A stretch of DNA of 35,000 nucleotides from Symbiodinium natans (GCA_905221605.1 CAJNDS010002601.1:863876-898875); one strand, 5' to 3'. Shown: positions 1 through 8,974, counted from the first letter of the stretch. The notes: a model not told the origin generated them from the letters alone. Numbers and translations: made by a program.

Positions 1-483
1 CCGTGTTGTAGTAGGGATCCACAAAGGGACCCTATGTTTGACAGCCACCCATGTGGTAACTATTCTATTTGGTCTTTCAGGACTGCTCTGGCACTGGCAT
101 GGTTTAGTCTCAGCGTTTAAGTCTTCGGGGCATGTTCCGCCGTTCCCTACTACCCACTCAACCCCCCAACCGCCCCCCTGGGTGCCCCCCATGATTAAGG
201 CTATTTAGAGATAATTAAGCCTAGTTCAGGTTACTATAAGGGAGGAACCTAAAGTAGGCTGGGAACTAAATTGTTGATCCATGGGGGATCAGCGGGCTGA
301 ACAACCGGGGGTCCGCGGGTGTCTTGTTTAGGTTCAGAGTTTAGGTTTGAGGGCTTAGGGTTTAGGGTTTAGAGTTTAGCAGAGTTAGGAGGGGAGCTTT
401 CGTTGGATTCTCGTGTGTTGACGGTGAAAGGATGTGCATCGAGGATAGCCGCTCCACCATAAGTCTGCCAATAGGTTCTAGGC
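1..483. other. Spacer without a recognised gene
   Basis: Mixed unique sequence with short TTTAGGG patches at 353-378. No convincing coding frame or repeat family. Confidence 0.5.
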
Positions 484-598
484 CCCTAAACCCTAAACCC
501 TAAACCCTAAACCCTAAACCCTAAACCCTAAACCCTAAACCCTAAACCCTAAACCCTAAACCCTAAACCCTAAACCCTAAACCCTAACCCGAAACCCT
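484..598 (-). repeat. Telomere-like array CCCTAAA, about 15 units
   Basis: Near-perfect CCCTAAA on the plus strand, last unit degenerate. A 100-bp unique island follows, then TTTAGGG-like sequence. Confidence 0.97.
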
Positions 599-699
599 GC
601 CTGAGGCTGTTGAGGGTGTTGTTGGAGGAGCTCCTGGGCAGCTGGGGGCTGCTCGGCCTGCCAGCCGCAGGAGGCTGAGAGCTGAGCATTTTTGATTTT

Positions 700-1130
700 G
701 TGGGGTTTAGGGTTTAGGGTTTGGGCTTCGGGGTTTGGGGTTTGGGGCTTAGGGTTTAGGGTTTAGGGTTAGTGTGGGGTTTGGGGGGAGAGGGTGGTCA
801 GGGTTCAGGGTTCAGGGTTGAGGGTTTGGGGTTTGCGGTTTTTGGGGTTTGAGGGTTGGTAGGTTAGGGAGGGGTTCTGGGTGGAGTTGTTCGTTGTTAA
901 AGTGATCTTTTGCCCAAAAGCAAAAGGTCTCACGTTCCCCACCCGCCAGTCCTTCATTTCTCCCAAAGGTATAGCATGGTAGGGCGATCAACCGACAACT
1001 AAAACAAACTGAGGACTAGGGGTGAGGGTTTGAAAACCCAGGCTATGAAAGTTTAGGCCTTAGGGATTCTTTAAAGGGGGCACCCTAAACCCCAAGGGTT
1101 GAGGGCTTCTGAGGAGTTGAGGGTGTCTAG
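700..1130 (+). repeat. Degenerate TTTAGGG/TTTGGGG region
   Basis: G-rich variants (GGGTTTGGGG, GGGTTCAGGG) at 700-860, then about 270 bases of unique sequence with no visible gene. Confidence 0.8.
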
Positions 1131-1299
1131 GGTTTAGGGCTAGGGTTTAGGGTTTAGGGTTTAGGGTTTAGGGTTTTGGGTTTAGGGTTTGGGGTTTAAG
1201 GTTTAGGGTTTAGGGTTTAGGGTTTAGGGTTTAGGGTTTAGGGTTTAGGGTGACTGTGCATAGGGGTGGCCTAGGAAGTTTAGGGTTTAGGGTTTAGGG
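1131..1299 (+). repeat. Telomere-like array TTTAGGG with an internal duplicated unit
   Basis: About 16 units to 1250, then a 27-bp unique unit (1251-1277), then three more telomere units to 1299. Confidence 0.97.
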
Positions 1300-1409
1300 T
1301 GACTGTGCATAGGGGTGGCCTAGGAAAGGGAGCATGGGGGGGGGTGCATTGGGCCTTCAGGGTGGGCATTTTGGAGGTTCACCGAGCACCTCAAGCCTAA
1401 CTTCCTAGA

Positions 1410-1546
1410 CCCTAAACCCTAAACCCTAAACCCTAAACCCTAAACCCTAAACCCTGAACCCTAAACCCTAAACCCTAAACCCTAAACCCTAAACCCTAAA
1501 CCCTAAACCCTAAACCCTAAACCCTAAACCCTAAACCCTAAACCCT
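1410..1546 (-). repeat. Telomere-like array CCCTAAA, about 19 units
   Basis: Nearly pure, one CCCTGAA variant. It lies head-on to the TTTAGGG array that ends near 1300. Confidence 0.97.
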
Positions 1547-1550
1547 ACGC

Positions 1551-1630
1551 TGCCAAAGCAACTCCGCAGTAGGCCCCCGGACTGCCGCGCTAGGAAGTCT
1601 GTCCATGGTCCCATCGACCACGTCCGGTCC
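1551..1630 (-). CDS. Weak exon candidate, ankyrin-like
   Basis: An island flanked by a long CCCTAAA array on the left and TTTAGGG on the right. Acceptor cttcaag, reads VVDGTMDRLPSAAVRGPTAE then LLW, GC donor. L.SAAVRG.TAE resembles an ankyrin first helix and turn. Confidence 0.33.
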
Positions 1631-1649
1631 CTTGAAGCCACAAGACACT

Positions 1650-2545
1650 AGGGTTTAGGGTTTAGGTTTTAGGGTTTAGTGTTTGGAGTTCTTGTAAAAC
1701 ATGTAGGGTTCAGAGTTCCGATTGGGTTTATGAGGTAAACATGCATTGTCCTTTTGGCAACAAGTTTGGGTCAACCACCACATGGGGGCTTACGAAAATA
1801 AGGGGCCCCAAAAATAGACCAATAATTGGATTCCCCTATACTAAGTAAGGACCCCAACACGGTACCCCGAATACCCTAAACCCTAAACCCTAAACCCTAA
1901 ACCCTGAACCCTAAACGTGGGTCGAGGGATCATTCTGGTGCTGAGGGCTTCGAGGGTTTAGGGTTTCGTGCTTCGCGCGTGTGGAAGTCCTGGTCTGATA
2001 GGCTGGGGTTGATGGAGCTTAGAGGCTTGCAGAAGTCCGGGGGTTTAGGGTCCTAAGCCCTAAGCCCTAAACCCCAAACCCTAAACCCTGAACCCATGAA
2101 TCTCTGCGACTCTCACCGATCTTTGGGTAGACGGGCTATATACCGTTCGGGTTCATGACTCAACGCTAAACCCTAAACCCGGAACCCTGAACCCTGTTCT
2201 GGTTCCTGCGTGGACTTAGGTTTGTAAGGGCTTTAAGTTTACACAAAACATGGGCCTTGTCTCTGGTGGTATCCTGGTATCCTCAATCAAAGGATCCGGA
2301 TATAGCAGAAGCTCCCACAAGGGACCATAATCTAGAGAAACCCATACATGGTACTTGGTACTACTGGGTGTAGTGGATATATCCATGCCCCGGCCCCTAC
2401 CCAAAGCCTCTAGCTGTAAGACGCTACGCCTTTTGGGATTCTAAAGCGTACGGTGGAAGACTTTTCTTTCAGGATTTTAGTAAGCAGTAAGTAGACATCA
2501 GGGCATATTCAGATTCGCAGAGGTTGCCGCTTTCTGCTGGCTAGT
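1650..2545. other. Spacer with short telomere-like patches
   Basis: Short arrays at 1650-1672 (G-rich), 1874-1916 and 2060-2100 (C-rich), separated by unique sequence. An open minus frame at 2216-2404 contains a repeated motif (gggaccataat.tagaga, again at 2980) and is more likely a dispersed repeat than a gene. Confidence 0.6.
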
Positions 2546-2546
2546 A

Positions 2547-2648
2547 CCCTAAACCCTACACCCTAAACCCTAAACCCTAACTAAACCCTAAACCCTAAAC
2601 CCTAAACCCTAAACCCTAAACCCTAAACCCTAAACCCTAAACCCTAAA
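2547..2648 (-). repeat. Telomere-like array CCCTAAA, about 14 units
   Basis: Two early variants (CCCTACA and a truncated unit), then pure. Confidence 0.96.
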
Positions 2649-3360
2649 GCGTTTCTGAGCAGTTGGCCATGGCTGCCCTCGCGTCTTCGCTGCGCCCGTG
2701 TGCTCCACCGCGAAGATGGACGCCTTAACGGGTAGTTGTCCAGTATCCTGGGGGAACGAAAGGTTAACCCTTTGGGATTGTATACGGGTTAAAATAGCCC
2801 ATTAAACGGTTAAAGGTTACTTCCTCTTATTACTACTAAGAATAGCCTTGGTGATGGGGGAACTGAAGGTTAATCCTTTGGGATTATATAGGGGCTCTAG
2901 TTTGCGAATGTTCCCCCCCCCCCCCTATGCCTACTGCCCGAAATTTTAGGGGCCGCCTTATATTAAGCACCTCAAAAGGGACCATAATTTAGAGAGCTGA
3001 CCATATAGGAGTTCAATACAGCCACATCCCCCACCACCCTGCGAACTACACCCTCTCAATCGCCCAAAAATGCCCTTATATAGCCCCCCAAAACGAGAAC
3101 AGGCTAAAGCCCTCAGACCCCAAAGCCCCGAACACCCCAATCCCTAAACCTTTTAACCCCAACCCCACAACACCATAAACCCCGAAGCCTGTCCAGAGCC
3201 AATGCACACCTCAAACACCGTTAAGGCACCTTTTGTTGCGGCCTCTGTTCATTATCACCAACAATACTAGACCCAAGAGTAAGCTGGGAATAGAAAGGGT
3301 GCCCTTCTTGGTTTCAAGGGGCTTATAAGGGAACCTAACCCCTAAAATGCCTAAAAAAGT
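2649..3360. other. Spacer with dispersed repeats
   Basis: Contains two copies of the GGGGGAAC..AAGGTTAA.CCTTTGGGATT family (2736-2780, 2853-2890) and a C tract at 2910-2924. The stretch 2650-2740 is coding-like in several frames but undecidable. Confidence 0.6.
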
Positions 3361-3428
3361 GGGTTTAGGGTTTAGGGTTTAGGGTTTAGGGTTTAGGGTT
3401 TAGGGTTTAGGGTTTAGGGTTTAGGGTT
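3361..3428 (+). repeat. Telomere-like array TTTAGGG, about 9 units
   Basis: Pure units. Confidence 0.97.
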
Positions 3429-3732
3429 CCAGAATACTTGCTTAGCCTTGAGGCTTCGGAGATACCCTAACATCTCATCGGCCTGCGCGTGTAGGCATGA
3501 GAGACAGGGCCATGCATTCTCCGCACATCCCCGGCCTTCCTAAACAGTACGAAAAGCTGTTCTTATGCTGTCTTCAACTAAACCTAAACCCTAAGCCCTA
3601 CACCCGAAATATCCCAATACAGTCTAGAAGCAGACCTACATCCTGCTCAAAGGCCCCCAAAAGCGAAAGATCTAAAGCCTGAATTGTGATCTGCCGTAAA
3701 GCCAGGGCATCTAGGTGTGGACTTGCCCTCCA
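3429..3732. other. Spacer without a recognised gene
   Basis: Unique sequence with isolated CCCTAAA-like units. A 61-codon plus frame at 3497 runs through telomere-like sequence and has no recognisable features. Confidence 0.5.
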
Positions 3733-3784
3733 AACCCTAAACCCTAAACCCTAAACCCTAAACCCTAAACCCTAAACCCTAAAC
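3733..3784 (-). repeat. Telomere-like array CCCTAAA, about 7 units
   Basis: Left flank of the 3.8-kb island. Confidence 0.96.
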
Positions 3785-3800
3785 TTTGCTAGGTGGCGAC

Positions 3801-3873
3801 ATGCAATCCCAAGACCCGGGCCACGGTAGGGCTAAAGCGGAAACTGGGAGAGCTGGGCCAGTCCCCAAGCAGC
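3801..3873 (-). CDS. Weak exon candidate
   Basis: An island between a CCCTAAA array and a TTTAGGG array. Acceptor ccggaaag, reads LLGDWPSSPSFRFSPTVARV then LGLH, donor GTCGCC. Confidence 0.27.
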
Positions 3874-3890
3874 CTTTCCGGGATTCAGAG

Positions 3891-3948
3891 GGTTTAGGGT
3901 TTAGGGTTTAGGGTTTAGGGTTTAGGGTTTAGGGTTTAGGGTTTAGGG
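3891..3948 (+). repeat. Telomere-like array TTTAGGG, about 8 units
   Basis: Right flank of the 3.8-kb island. Confidence 0.96.
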
Positions 3949-4278
3949 ATATTCAAGTTTGTGGCTTAGGGCTTTGGGTTTGGGGGACATTCAAGCTTGT
4001 CATGGCTCGAGCTTTGCTCGGGTTCCTTAGGGTTAGGGCTTAGGGTTTCGGGTTTAGAGCCCGAAGCAGTCGTCATCATACATCAATATGTGCAATGGTG
4101 AAGACTACTATCATGGCCAGAATCATCATGCCCTGCTCTACTAACAGCTGTTCTTGCGAATAATACGGATTATTCTGCCTCGATGTTGAGCAGCCTCCAC
4201 ATCGGCGAGGTTGGTTCAGAGTGCACATATAGTATATACTTGGGCCCTAAGTGGGTTCCTACACTCCAAACCTTAAAC

Positions 4279-4406
4279 CCTGAACCTTTCTGAAGCCCAA
4301 ATGTACGGTCCGAAAAAAATCGTGCTTCCAGTTTGGCAGGGTCTTGGCAGAGGCCTGGTCTCGCCAGGCACGAAGGGCAAAGCGCACAGCTGATCGCACA
4401 CCTCGG
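4279..4406 (-). CDS. Exon candidate
   Basis: Acceptor tttgaag, reads EVCDQLCALPFVPGETRPLP then RPCQTGSTIFFGPYIWASER; the donor is the GT of a GTTTAAGG telomere-like unit. Cysteine-rich and open for about 42 codons. Family unknown; a second open frame overlaps. Confidence 0.35.
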
Positions 4407-4705
4407 CTTCAAAAGTCGGAGGGTTAAAGCGCTATACCCTAAACCCCCTAAAAGCCCAGGGTTTGGAGTTTAGTTCTCAGGGATGTCAACCCTGCACCTA
4501 GCAACCGCCCAGCACGTCTAAACCTAACCCTAAACCCTACCTAAACCGATGCGTTTCGGCTTTCGGGGCCAGGAATCAATTGGTTTAGGCGTCTGGGGTA
4601 GCTGAAACTAGGGGCTCCATTTCGCCAAATCGTTCGGTTTAGGGTTTGTGACTGTGAGTCTTCAAAACGCGCGCATGGCGGATCTTACCGGGAAGTATCA
4701 GAACA

Positions 4706-4790
4706 CCTAAACCCTAAACCCTAAACCCTAAACCCTAAACCCTAAACCCTAAACCCTAAACCCTAAACCCTAAACCCTAAACCCTAAACC
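4706..4790 (-). repeat. Telomere-like array CCCTAAA, about 12 units
   Basis: Pure units. 4407-4705 before it is unique spacer with scattered single units and no convincing gene. Confidence 0.96.
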
Positions 4791-5494
4791 ACTCGAAGCC
4801 CTGCTGTGTTAAGTAGAGATGCCTATAGCAACTCCCAAGCCTCATCAATCCTCCACTGCATATGCTTTGAATCTCAGCAGGAACCCGAATCCCTAAACCC
4901 TAAACCCTCAACCCTAAACACTAGGACCAGCTCGCCCCCCCCCCCCCCCCCGCACTTCTACCTCTTAAACCCCTAGGATGTTCGGGTGTGAAGGTGTTAG
5001 GGTTTAGGAGATAAGCCCTAGAAACCCCACAGCGTCTGTAACCCTAGTATATAGGTCCTACGAGCCCCCCATACTCTCTAGAAAAAAACCGACACTGTCA
5101 AACCTGGCAGCACTGCAACATCAACCGGCAAGGTGTATAAAGTCGATCGGAGCGACCCCCTGAACCCTAAACCCTGGCCCTAAACCCTAAACCCTGAACC
5201 CTAAACCCAAACCCTAAACCCTAAACCGATTCCAGGGGTGCCCCATTTCTGGAGGCCCCCGCCCGGTCCACATATTGGAGCTGGCCGCTCTTCGGATGTT
5301 GCAAACCTTAGTGCTTCGGGGTTTTGGGGTTTTGGGGTTTTGGGGTGTTGGTGTGTTGGGGTTTTGGGGTTTTGGGTTTAGGGTTTAATGTAAGGTATCA
5401 GGGTTTTGCAAGTTTTGCGGTGTAGGGGTTTAGGGTTTGGTGCTTTGGCCGCGGGTTTTAAGCTTTAGGCTTGTAGCGGTTCGGGCGTTTAACT
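4791..5494. other. Spacer with degenerate telomere units and a C tract
   Basis: A 17-base C run at 4935-4951, degenerate CCCTAAA/CCCTGAA at 5164-5227, and GGGGTTTT variants at 5318-5390. No gene recognised. Confidence 0.6.
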
Positions 5495-5566
5495 TCATCG
5501 TTCCACTCTGGACCGTGCTTTGTCTCTGCCCTGTTGTTCTGCGTTCCTGCCCATGGGCAGCAAGCC
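5495..5566 (-). CDS. Terminal exon candidate (gene C)
   Basis: Acceptor gggttgcag, reads GLLPMGRNAEQQGRDKARSR then VER and TGA. Phase 0 joins to the exon at 5775. Charged C-terminus, no recognisable domain. Confidence 0.42.
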   Translation of the reverse strand, partial: GLLPMGRNAEQQGRDKARSRVER

Positions 5567-5688
5567 CTGCAACCCTTCAATGAATATACATGCATACCCG
5601 TAATTATCTCTGAGCCCACTCCTGAACCCCTCTAGAACCCTAAACCCTAAGCCCCGAACAACCGACTCTCCAACGCACTCGTACGTAC

Positions 5689-5775
5689 CCAGGTGGGGCA
5701 ACTGAGCCATGGGCAGATCACGCGCAGCTCGGTAAACCACTCGCGCAGCGTGCGCGTGACTTTCCACGCTGCCAC
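5689..5775 (-). CDS. Exon candidate (gene C), 29 codons
   Basis: Acceptor gtgaaag, consensus donor GTACGT, phase 0-0 in the frame reading WKVTRTLREWFTELRVICPW. A second frame, HAARVVYRAARDLPMAQLPH, is also open and its phase fits the upstream exon better. I cannot choose between them. A run of 31 C lies just upstream in the sense direction. Confidence 0.45.
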
Positions 5776-5785
5776 CTTTCACAGC

Positions 5786-5786
<1 letters not shown>

Positions 5787-5817
<31 letters not shown>
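5787..5817 (+). repeat. Homopolymer: 31 C
   Basis: Directly upstream (minus-strand sense) of the exon candidate at 5775. Confidence 0.95.
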
Positions 5818-6073
5818 ATGAATCCAAACCCAAAGCCCCAACACCCCACAACTCCATGGACCCTAAACCCCATGAACCCAAAACCCAAAACTCTAAACCC
5901 CAAAACCCTATGAACCCTAACCCCAACCCCCATGAACCCTAACTCCATAGACCAAATCCCAAGATCTAAACCCTAACCCCCCTATGCAGGGGAGATCAAA
6001 GGCAGCCATTGGGTTATGGATTGGGCTTATGACACGCTATGGCTTCCCTGAACCCGAAACCCTAAACATAATC
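5818..6073. repeat. Degenerate CCATGAACCC / CCCTAAA region
   Basis: Diverged telomere-like words such as CCCCATGAACCC and CCCAAAACCC; no pure array. Confidence 0.7.
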
Positions 6074-6138
6074 AAGTAAGGAGATGGGTCTCGAAGAGCG
6101 AAAGGTTGGTGTCGAGGATGCGGATAGCTTTTTGGCAG
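6074..6138 (-). CDS. Exon candidate (gene C)
   Basis: Acceptor agcctag, reads CQKAIRILDTNLSLFETHLL. The phase fits the preceding exon if its 7-bp duplication is ignored. The likely donor is GA (GATTAT) running into a telomere unit. Confidence 0.45.
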
Positions 6139-6184
6139 CTAGGCTTTTTGGTTTGGGGTTGAGCTTTTGTTTCTTTCTTTAATC

Positions 6185-6398
6185 CCCTTCTTCATCTTCA
6201 ACTCCTTCGCGATGCGGATGTCCTTGACTGTGCTGGAAGGCTCCAGCACAAAGGGGTAGGTCTTCCCGCCGAGCTTCACGTTGACCGTCGAAATCGGTCG
6301 AAACCCCAAACCCCATCTCTGCAAACTTCTTTGCCGTGGTGAACTTATCCACCAAGATCTTCGCATTTGTCTGGTAGTCCTTTATGAGCTCCACTTGG
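6185..6398 (-). pseudogene. Exon with a frame-breaking 7-bp telomere-like duplication (gene C)
   Basis: Acceptor gtgcag, then VELIKDYQTNAKILVDKFTT; after a tandem GGGGTTT GGGGTTT (plus strand 6301-6314) the protein-like frame shifts to one reading STVNVKLGGKTYPFVLEPSS and TVKDIRIAKELKMKKG. One copy of the 7-mer would leave a single open frame. The second part resembles the first strands and helix of a ubiquitin-like fold. Either the copy is inactive, or the assembly or my intron model is wrong here. Confidence 0.6.
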
Positions 6399-6673
6399 CT
6401 GCACTTAGCAGGGTAGCTATAGAACTTCTAGCTACCTGAAGGCGAAGGATCCACAACACAGAGTCCATAGCCTTGCTAAGCAACCCAGTAATCCCAAACA
6501 GGCGAAGGGTCTAAAGTTACGGTAGAGCACCAAAGAATCCATAGGCCCGAACCCTCAACCCTAAACCCTAAACCCTACACCCCCATGTAGGGTGTAGGCT
6601 CTTTAGCGTCAAAGGAATCCAGCTCGGCTGGGATGCTGTGGCAACCACGGTGGGAGCTGAGTCCTACAATCAA
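6399..6673. other. Spacer
   Basis: Unique sequence; 6603-6670 is coding-like on the plus strand (SVKGIQLGWDAVATTVGAES) but without good splice sites. Confidence 0.4.
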
Positions 6674-6830
6674 GGGTTTAGGGTTTAGGGTTTAGGGTTT
6701 AGGGTTTAGGGTTTAGGGCTTAGGGTTAGGAATCTTTAAACAGGGTGCCAACCCCAAGGGTACCACCTTAGGCGTCCAAGATACCGTCCCTTACGGTTCT
6801 AAGGGTTTAGGGTTTAGGGTTTAGGGTTGG
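6674..6830 (+). repeat. Two TTTAGGG arrays
   Basis: 6674-6726 (about 7 units) and 6798-6830 (about 4 units) around 70 bases of unique sequence. Confidence 0.94.
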
Positions 6831-7282
6831 GGCTATTGGGCCTGAACCCTACACCCGAAATCCTAAACTTGGGATGTTCCCCCTTGTACTCACAGTCCTG
6901 AATAGGGATTGTAGGGCCCCCCCCCCCCTACAATTTAGAATCCATACGAAGAGCCCAACCCCATCAACAAACCGCAGAATCCCAAAAAGATCCGTGAAAC
7001 CCTAAACCTAAAGCCCTGGACCCTGAACCTTCACACCCTACACCCTTACACGCGAAATCCTGAACCCCAAAACCCTCTAACCCTTTACCCCTAGGCGCCC
7101 TGAACCCTAAATCCTGAATCCTAAATCCTCAAACCCTAAACACCCTTAAACCCTGGACGCCCTCAAACCCTGACTGAAGCCCTACACCCTCAACCCCTAA
7201 ATCCTGAACCCTAAAATCCTTAAACCCTAAACCCTTTAACCGTTCACCCTAACCCTTCAATCCCAGGCGCCCTGCAACAAAA
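6831..7282. repeat. Degenerate CCCTAAA-type sequence
   Basis: Mostly diverged words such as CCCTGAACC and CCTTAAACC, with a short C tract near 6917. No gene seen. Confidence 0.75.
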
Positions 7283-7365
7283 CGAACCCTAAACCCTAAC
7301 CCTAAACCCTAAACCCTAAACCCTAAACCCTAAACCCTAAACCCTGAACCCTGAACCCTGAACCC
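7283..7365 (-). repeat. Telomere-like array CCCTAAA, about 11 units
   Basis: Ends with three CCCTGAA variants; directly downstream (sense) of the gene B stop codon. Confidence 0.96.
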
Positions 7366-7371
7366 TGGCTG

Positions 7372-7438
7372 TCAGGCTGGCACCAGCAGGCTCAGCAGCA
7401 GAAAGGCACCGAAGATGCCGCTCAGGACGTTGAAAAAC
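7372..7438 (-). CDS. Terminal exon (gene B) with C-terminal membrane helix
   Basis: Acceptor actcagtag, phase fits the previous exon (split serine codon). Reads FFNVLSGIFGAFLLLSLLVP then A and a TGA stop. About 20 hydrophobic residues at the very C-terminus after a basic Ser/Gly linker is the layout of a tail-anchored membrane protein. A CCCTAAA array follows the stop by about 10 bases. Confidence 0.62.
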
Positions 7439-7458
7439 CTACTGAGTTTTTGGTATAA

Positions 7459-7700
7459 GGCTTAGGGTTAGGGTTTAGGGTTTAGGGTCGAGTCTAGGGT
7501 CTAGGGTCTAGGGTCTAGGGTCTAGGGTCTAGGGTCTAGGGTCTAGGGTTTAGGGTTTAGGGTTTAGGGTTTAGGGTTTAGGGTTTAGGGGTTAATTCGG
7601 GTTTAGGGTTTGGGGTTTAGGGTTTGGGGTTTGCGGTTTGAGGTTTGGGGTTTTGGGTTTAGGGTTTGGGATTTAGCGCTTAGGGTCCAGGAATTAAGGT
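7459..7700 (+). repeat. TTTAGGG array with a block of TCTAGGG variants
   Basis: About eight consecutive TCTAGGG units (about 7495-7550) sit inside TTTAGGG, followed by degenerate TTTGGGG. Confidence 0.95.
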
Positions 7701-7774
7701 TTATATGCAGATGGCTGGGTCTACCGTTTAGGCGGTTTAGGGTTCAAAGTTCACACCCTACACCCTCAACCAAC

Positions 7775-7827
7775 GATCCGCTTCCGCTGCTAGGAGGAGA
7801 CTTCTTGAAGCAGAGCTCCTTCTTGGC
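7775..7827 (-). CDS. Exon (gene B), basic Ser/Gly linker
   Basis: Acceptor AG directly after a telomere block, reads AKKELCFKKSPPSSGSGS with the last codon split. Donor GTTGGT, phase 2. It joins both neighbours in phase. Confidence 0.6.
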
Positions 7828-7980
7828 CTCTTTAGGGTTTAAGGGTTTAGGGTTCAGGGTTTAGGGCCTCCGGAGTCGTAACTTAGCTGTCCAGTAACCT
7901 GGGGGAACCAAAGGTTAACCTTTGGGATTAACATGGAATTCTGCTACCCCAAAAAGATTAATCGTTACCTACTCTACTAC

Positions 7981-8191
7981 TAGGGTAAAGAAGTGGAGGT
8001 ACCGCTTGACGGCCTGCGGCGTCGCATCTTGATTGCGCTCGAGGTCCTCGTTTGACATGTTCAGGTATCTGCAAGCCTCGAGGAATGTCTTCCCCTCGGC
8101 GGAGTCAAACTCGTCCAGGAGTTCTTGGATGCTGAGCTTTTGTACTGCCGCTTTGGGATCCTTGACGAAGTGATAACCCAGCAGCAACGCC
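7981..8191 (-). CDS. Exon (gene B), 70 codons
   Basis: The longest single coding island outside the retrotransposon. Acceptor cccggcag, phase 1 base in, reads ALLLGYHFVKDPKAAVQKLS, then a helical, acidic stretch IQELLDEFDSAEGKTFLEAC and RYLNMSNEDLERNQD, ending HFFTL at donor GTAGTA. Codon use is clean with no stop. The fold looks all-helical; the function is unknown. Confidence 0.75.
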
Positions 8192-8252
8192 CTGCCGGGC
8201 ACAGTATTCGGAGCACTTCTCGTCGAGCATAAACCCTAATTACACCCTAAAC

Positions 8253-8329
8253 CGCATAGCCCTTGCCCTGAAGTCCAGTGGGATGGGGATCTCAACCCTT
8301 GGCTCGAACCTCCATAACTCAATGTTCCC
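8253..8329 (-). CDS. Exon (gene B)
   Basis: Acceptor tatgtcag, reads GNIELWRFEPRVEIPIPLDF then RARAM. The donor is the GT of the first telomere unit (GTTTAGGG), phase 2; the split codon with the next exon is arginine. Not a family I recognise. Confidence 0.6.
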
Positions 8330-8348
8330 CTGACATACTCTAGCCCTT

Positions 8349-8545
8349 ATTAAAAAGTTCTTAAGGTAGGGGGGGTTTCACTGTGCACATGCAACTCAGG
8401 GTTCCCTAATTCTCCCCACTACTCCGCAAGGCTCGCTAAGAAGGTTCCCTCGGTACCTACCCCCAAGAACCCTAAGGCCCTAAACCCTAAACCCTAGACC
8501 CTAAAGCCTAAACCCTCCCCCTTAAGGGCCCTAGAACTATTTTTC
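8349..8545 (-). mobile_element. TIR element with internal telomere repeats filling an intron (L/R family, copy 1)
   Basis: Ends are imperfect inverted repeats built around AGTTCTTAAGG..GGGGG (about 8352-8376, and inverted at about 8510-8545). Inside are the R motif (about 8391-8470, with GGTACCTAC) and a short CCCTAAA patch. It matches the predicted gene B intron 8330-8545. Related copies lie at 28.3 and 34.7 kb. Confidence 0.65.
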
Positions 8546-8581
8546 GCAAAGCCTCATATCTAGGGTGAGGAACCCCGTTGC
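8546..8581 (-). CDS. Exon candidate (gene B), 12 codons
   Basis: Acceptor gccccag, reads ATGFLTLDMRLC in phase 0, GA donor (GAAAAA) that coincides with the end of a TIR element filling the next intron. Phase 0 out fits the exon at 8329. Upstream exons would lie beyond the retrotransposon and are not identified. Confidence 0.45.
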
Positions 8582-8623
8582 CTGGGGCAGGCGGTTTAGG
8601 CCTTAGGGTTTAGGGAGGGCCTA

Positions 8624-8696
8624 CCTAAACCCTAAACCCTAAACCCTAAACCCTAAACCCTAAACCCTAAACCCTAAACCCTAAACCCTAAACCCT
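8624..8696 (-). repeat. Telomere-like array CCCTAAA, left of the retrotransposon
   Basis: About ten units ending ...AAACCCT at the 5' LTR. It is continuous in register with 16497-16561 once the element is removed. Confidence 0.97.
8692..8696 (+). other. Target site duplication, left copy (ACCCT)
   Basis: ACCCT directly precedes the 5' LTR and recurs directly after the 3' LTR at 16497-16501. Removing the element and one copy restores an uninterrupted CCCTAAA register, which confirms that these five bases are the duplicated target rather than a chance match inside a repeat. Confidence 0.85.
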
Positions 8697-8974
8697 TGCA
8701 AGCGGCCAAGGTGCATATCCTGATCCTCAGCGGATGTATGGCCCAAGCGGAGCTTGGGGTGTGGTCTTGGGGCCACGTACAGGGCTTGAAAGCCATGAAG
8801 GCCATGAAGGCTATGAAGGCGATAAAGGCCATGAAGGCCATGAAGGCGACGAAAGCCATGTAAAGTACTTACAGCATGAAGCTCAGGTTTTTGGCCGAAA
8901 AAGAATCCTCAATTCGAAGCCTTTGCTGCCATGGACATGTCTGTCGGGGCCTCGCCGGCCTTTGATGATCATCA
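8697..8974 (+). repeat. 5' LTR (278 bp)
   Basis: Begins TGCAAGCGG and ends GATCATCA, the canonical TG...CA termini. It is repeated without visible difference 7,522 bp downstream. It contains a run of a 9-bp unit GCCATGAAG (8792-8860) and, near its 3' end, an ATG in a strong context (gctgccATGG at 8931) that opens the gag-pol frame. The transcript start must therefore lie in the LTR upstream of 8931. I see no TATA box. Confidence 0.95.
8792..8860 (+). repeat. 9-bp tandem repeat in the 5' LTR
   Basis: About 7.7 copies of GCCATGAAG with small changes (GCTATGAAG, GCGATAAAG, GCGACGAAA). The same block recurs in the 3' LTR at 16314-16382. Repeats in the U3/R part of LTRs are often regulatory, but nothing here shows that directly. 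Confidence 0.9.

Noticed and set aside
5495-5926. A single 143-codon minus-strand gene
   Set aside because: It reads through a 31-base homopolymer and telomere-like DNA; splice signals suggest separate short exons within it.
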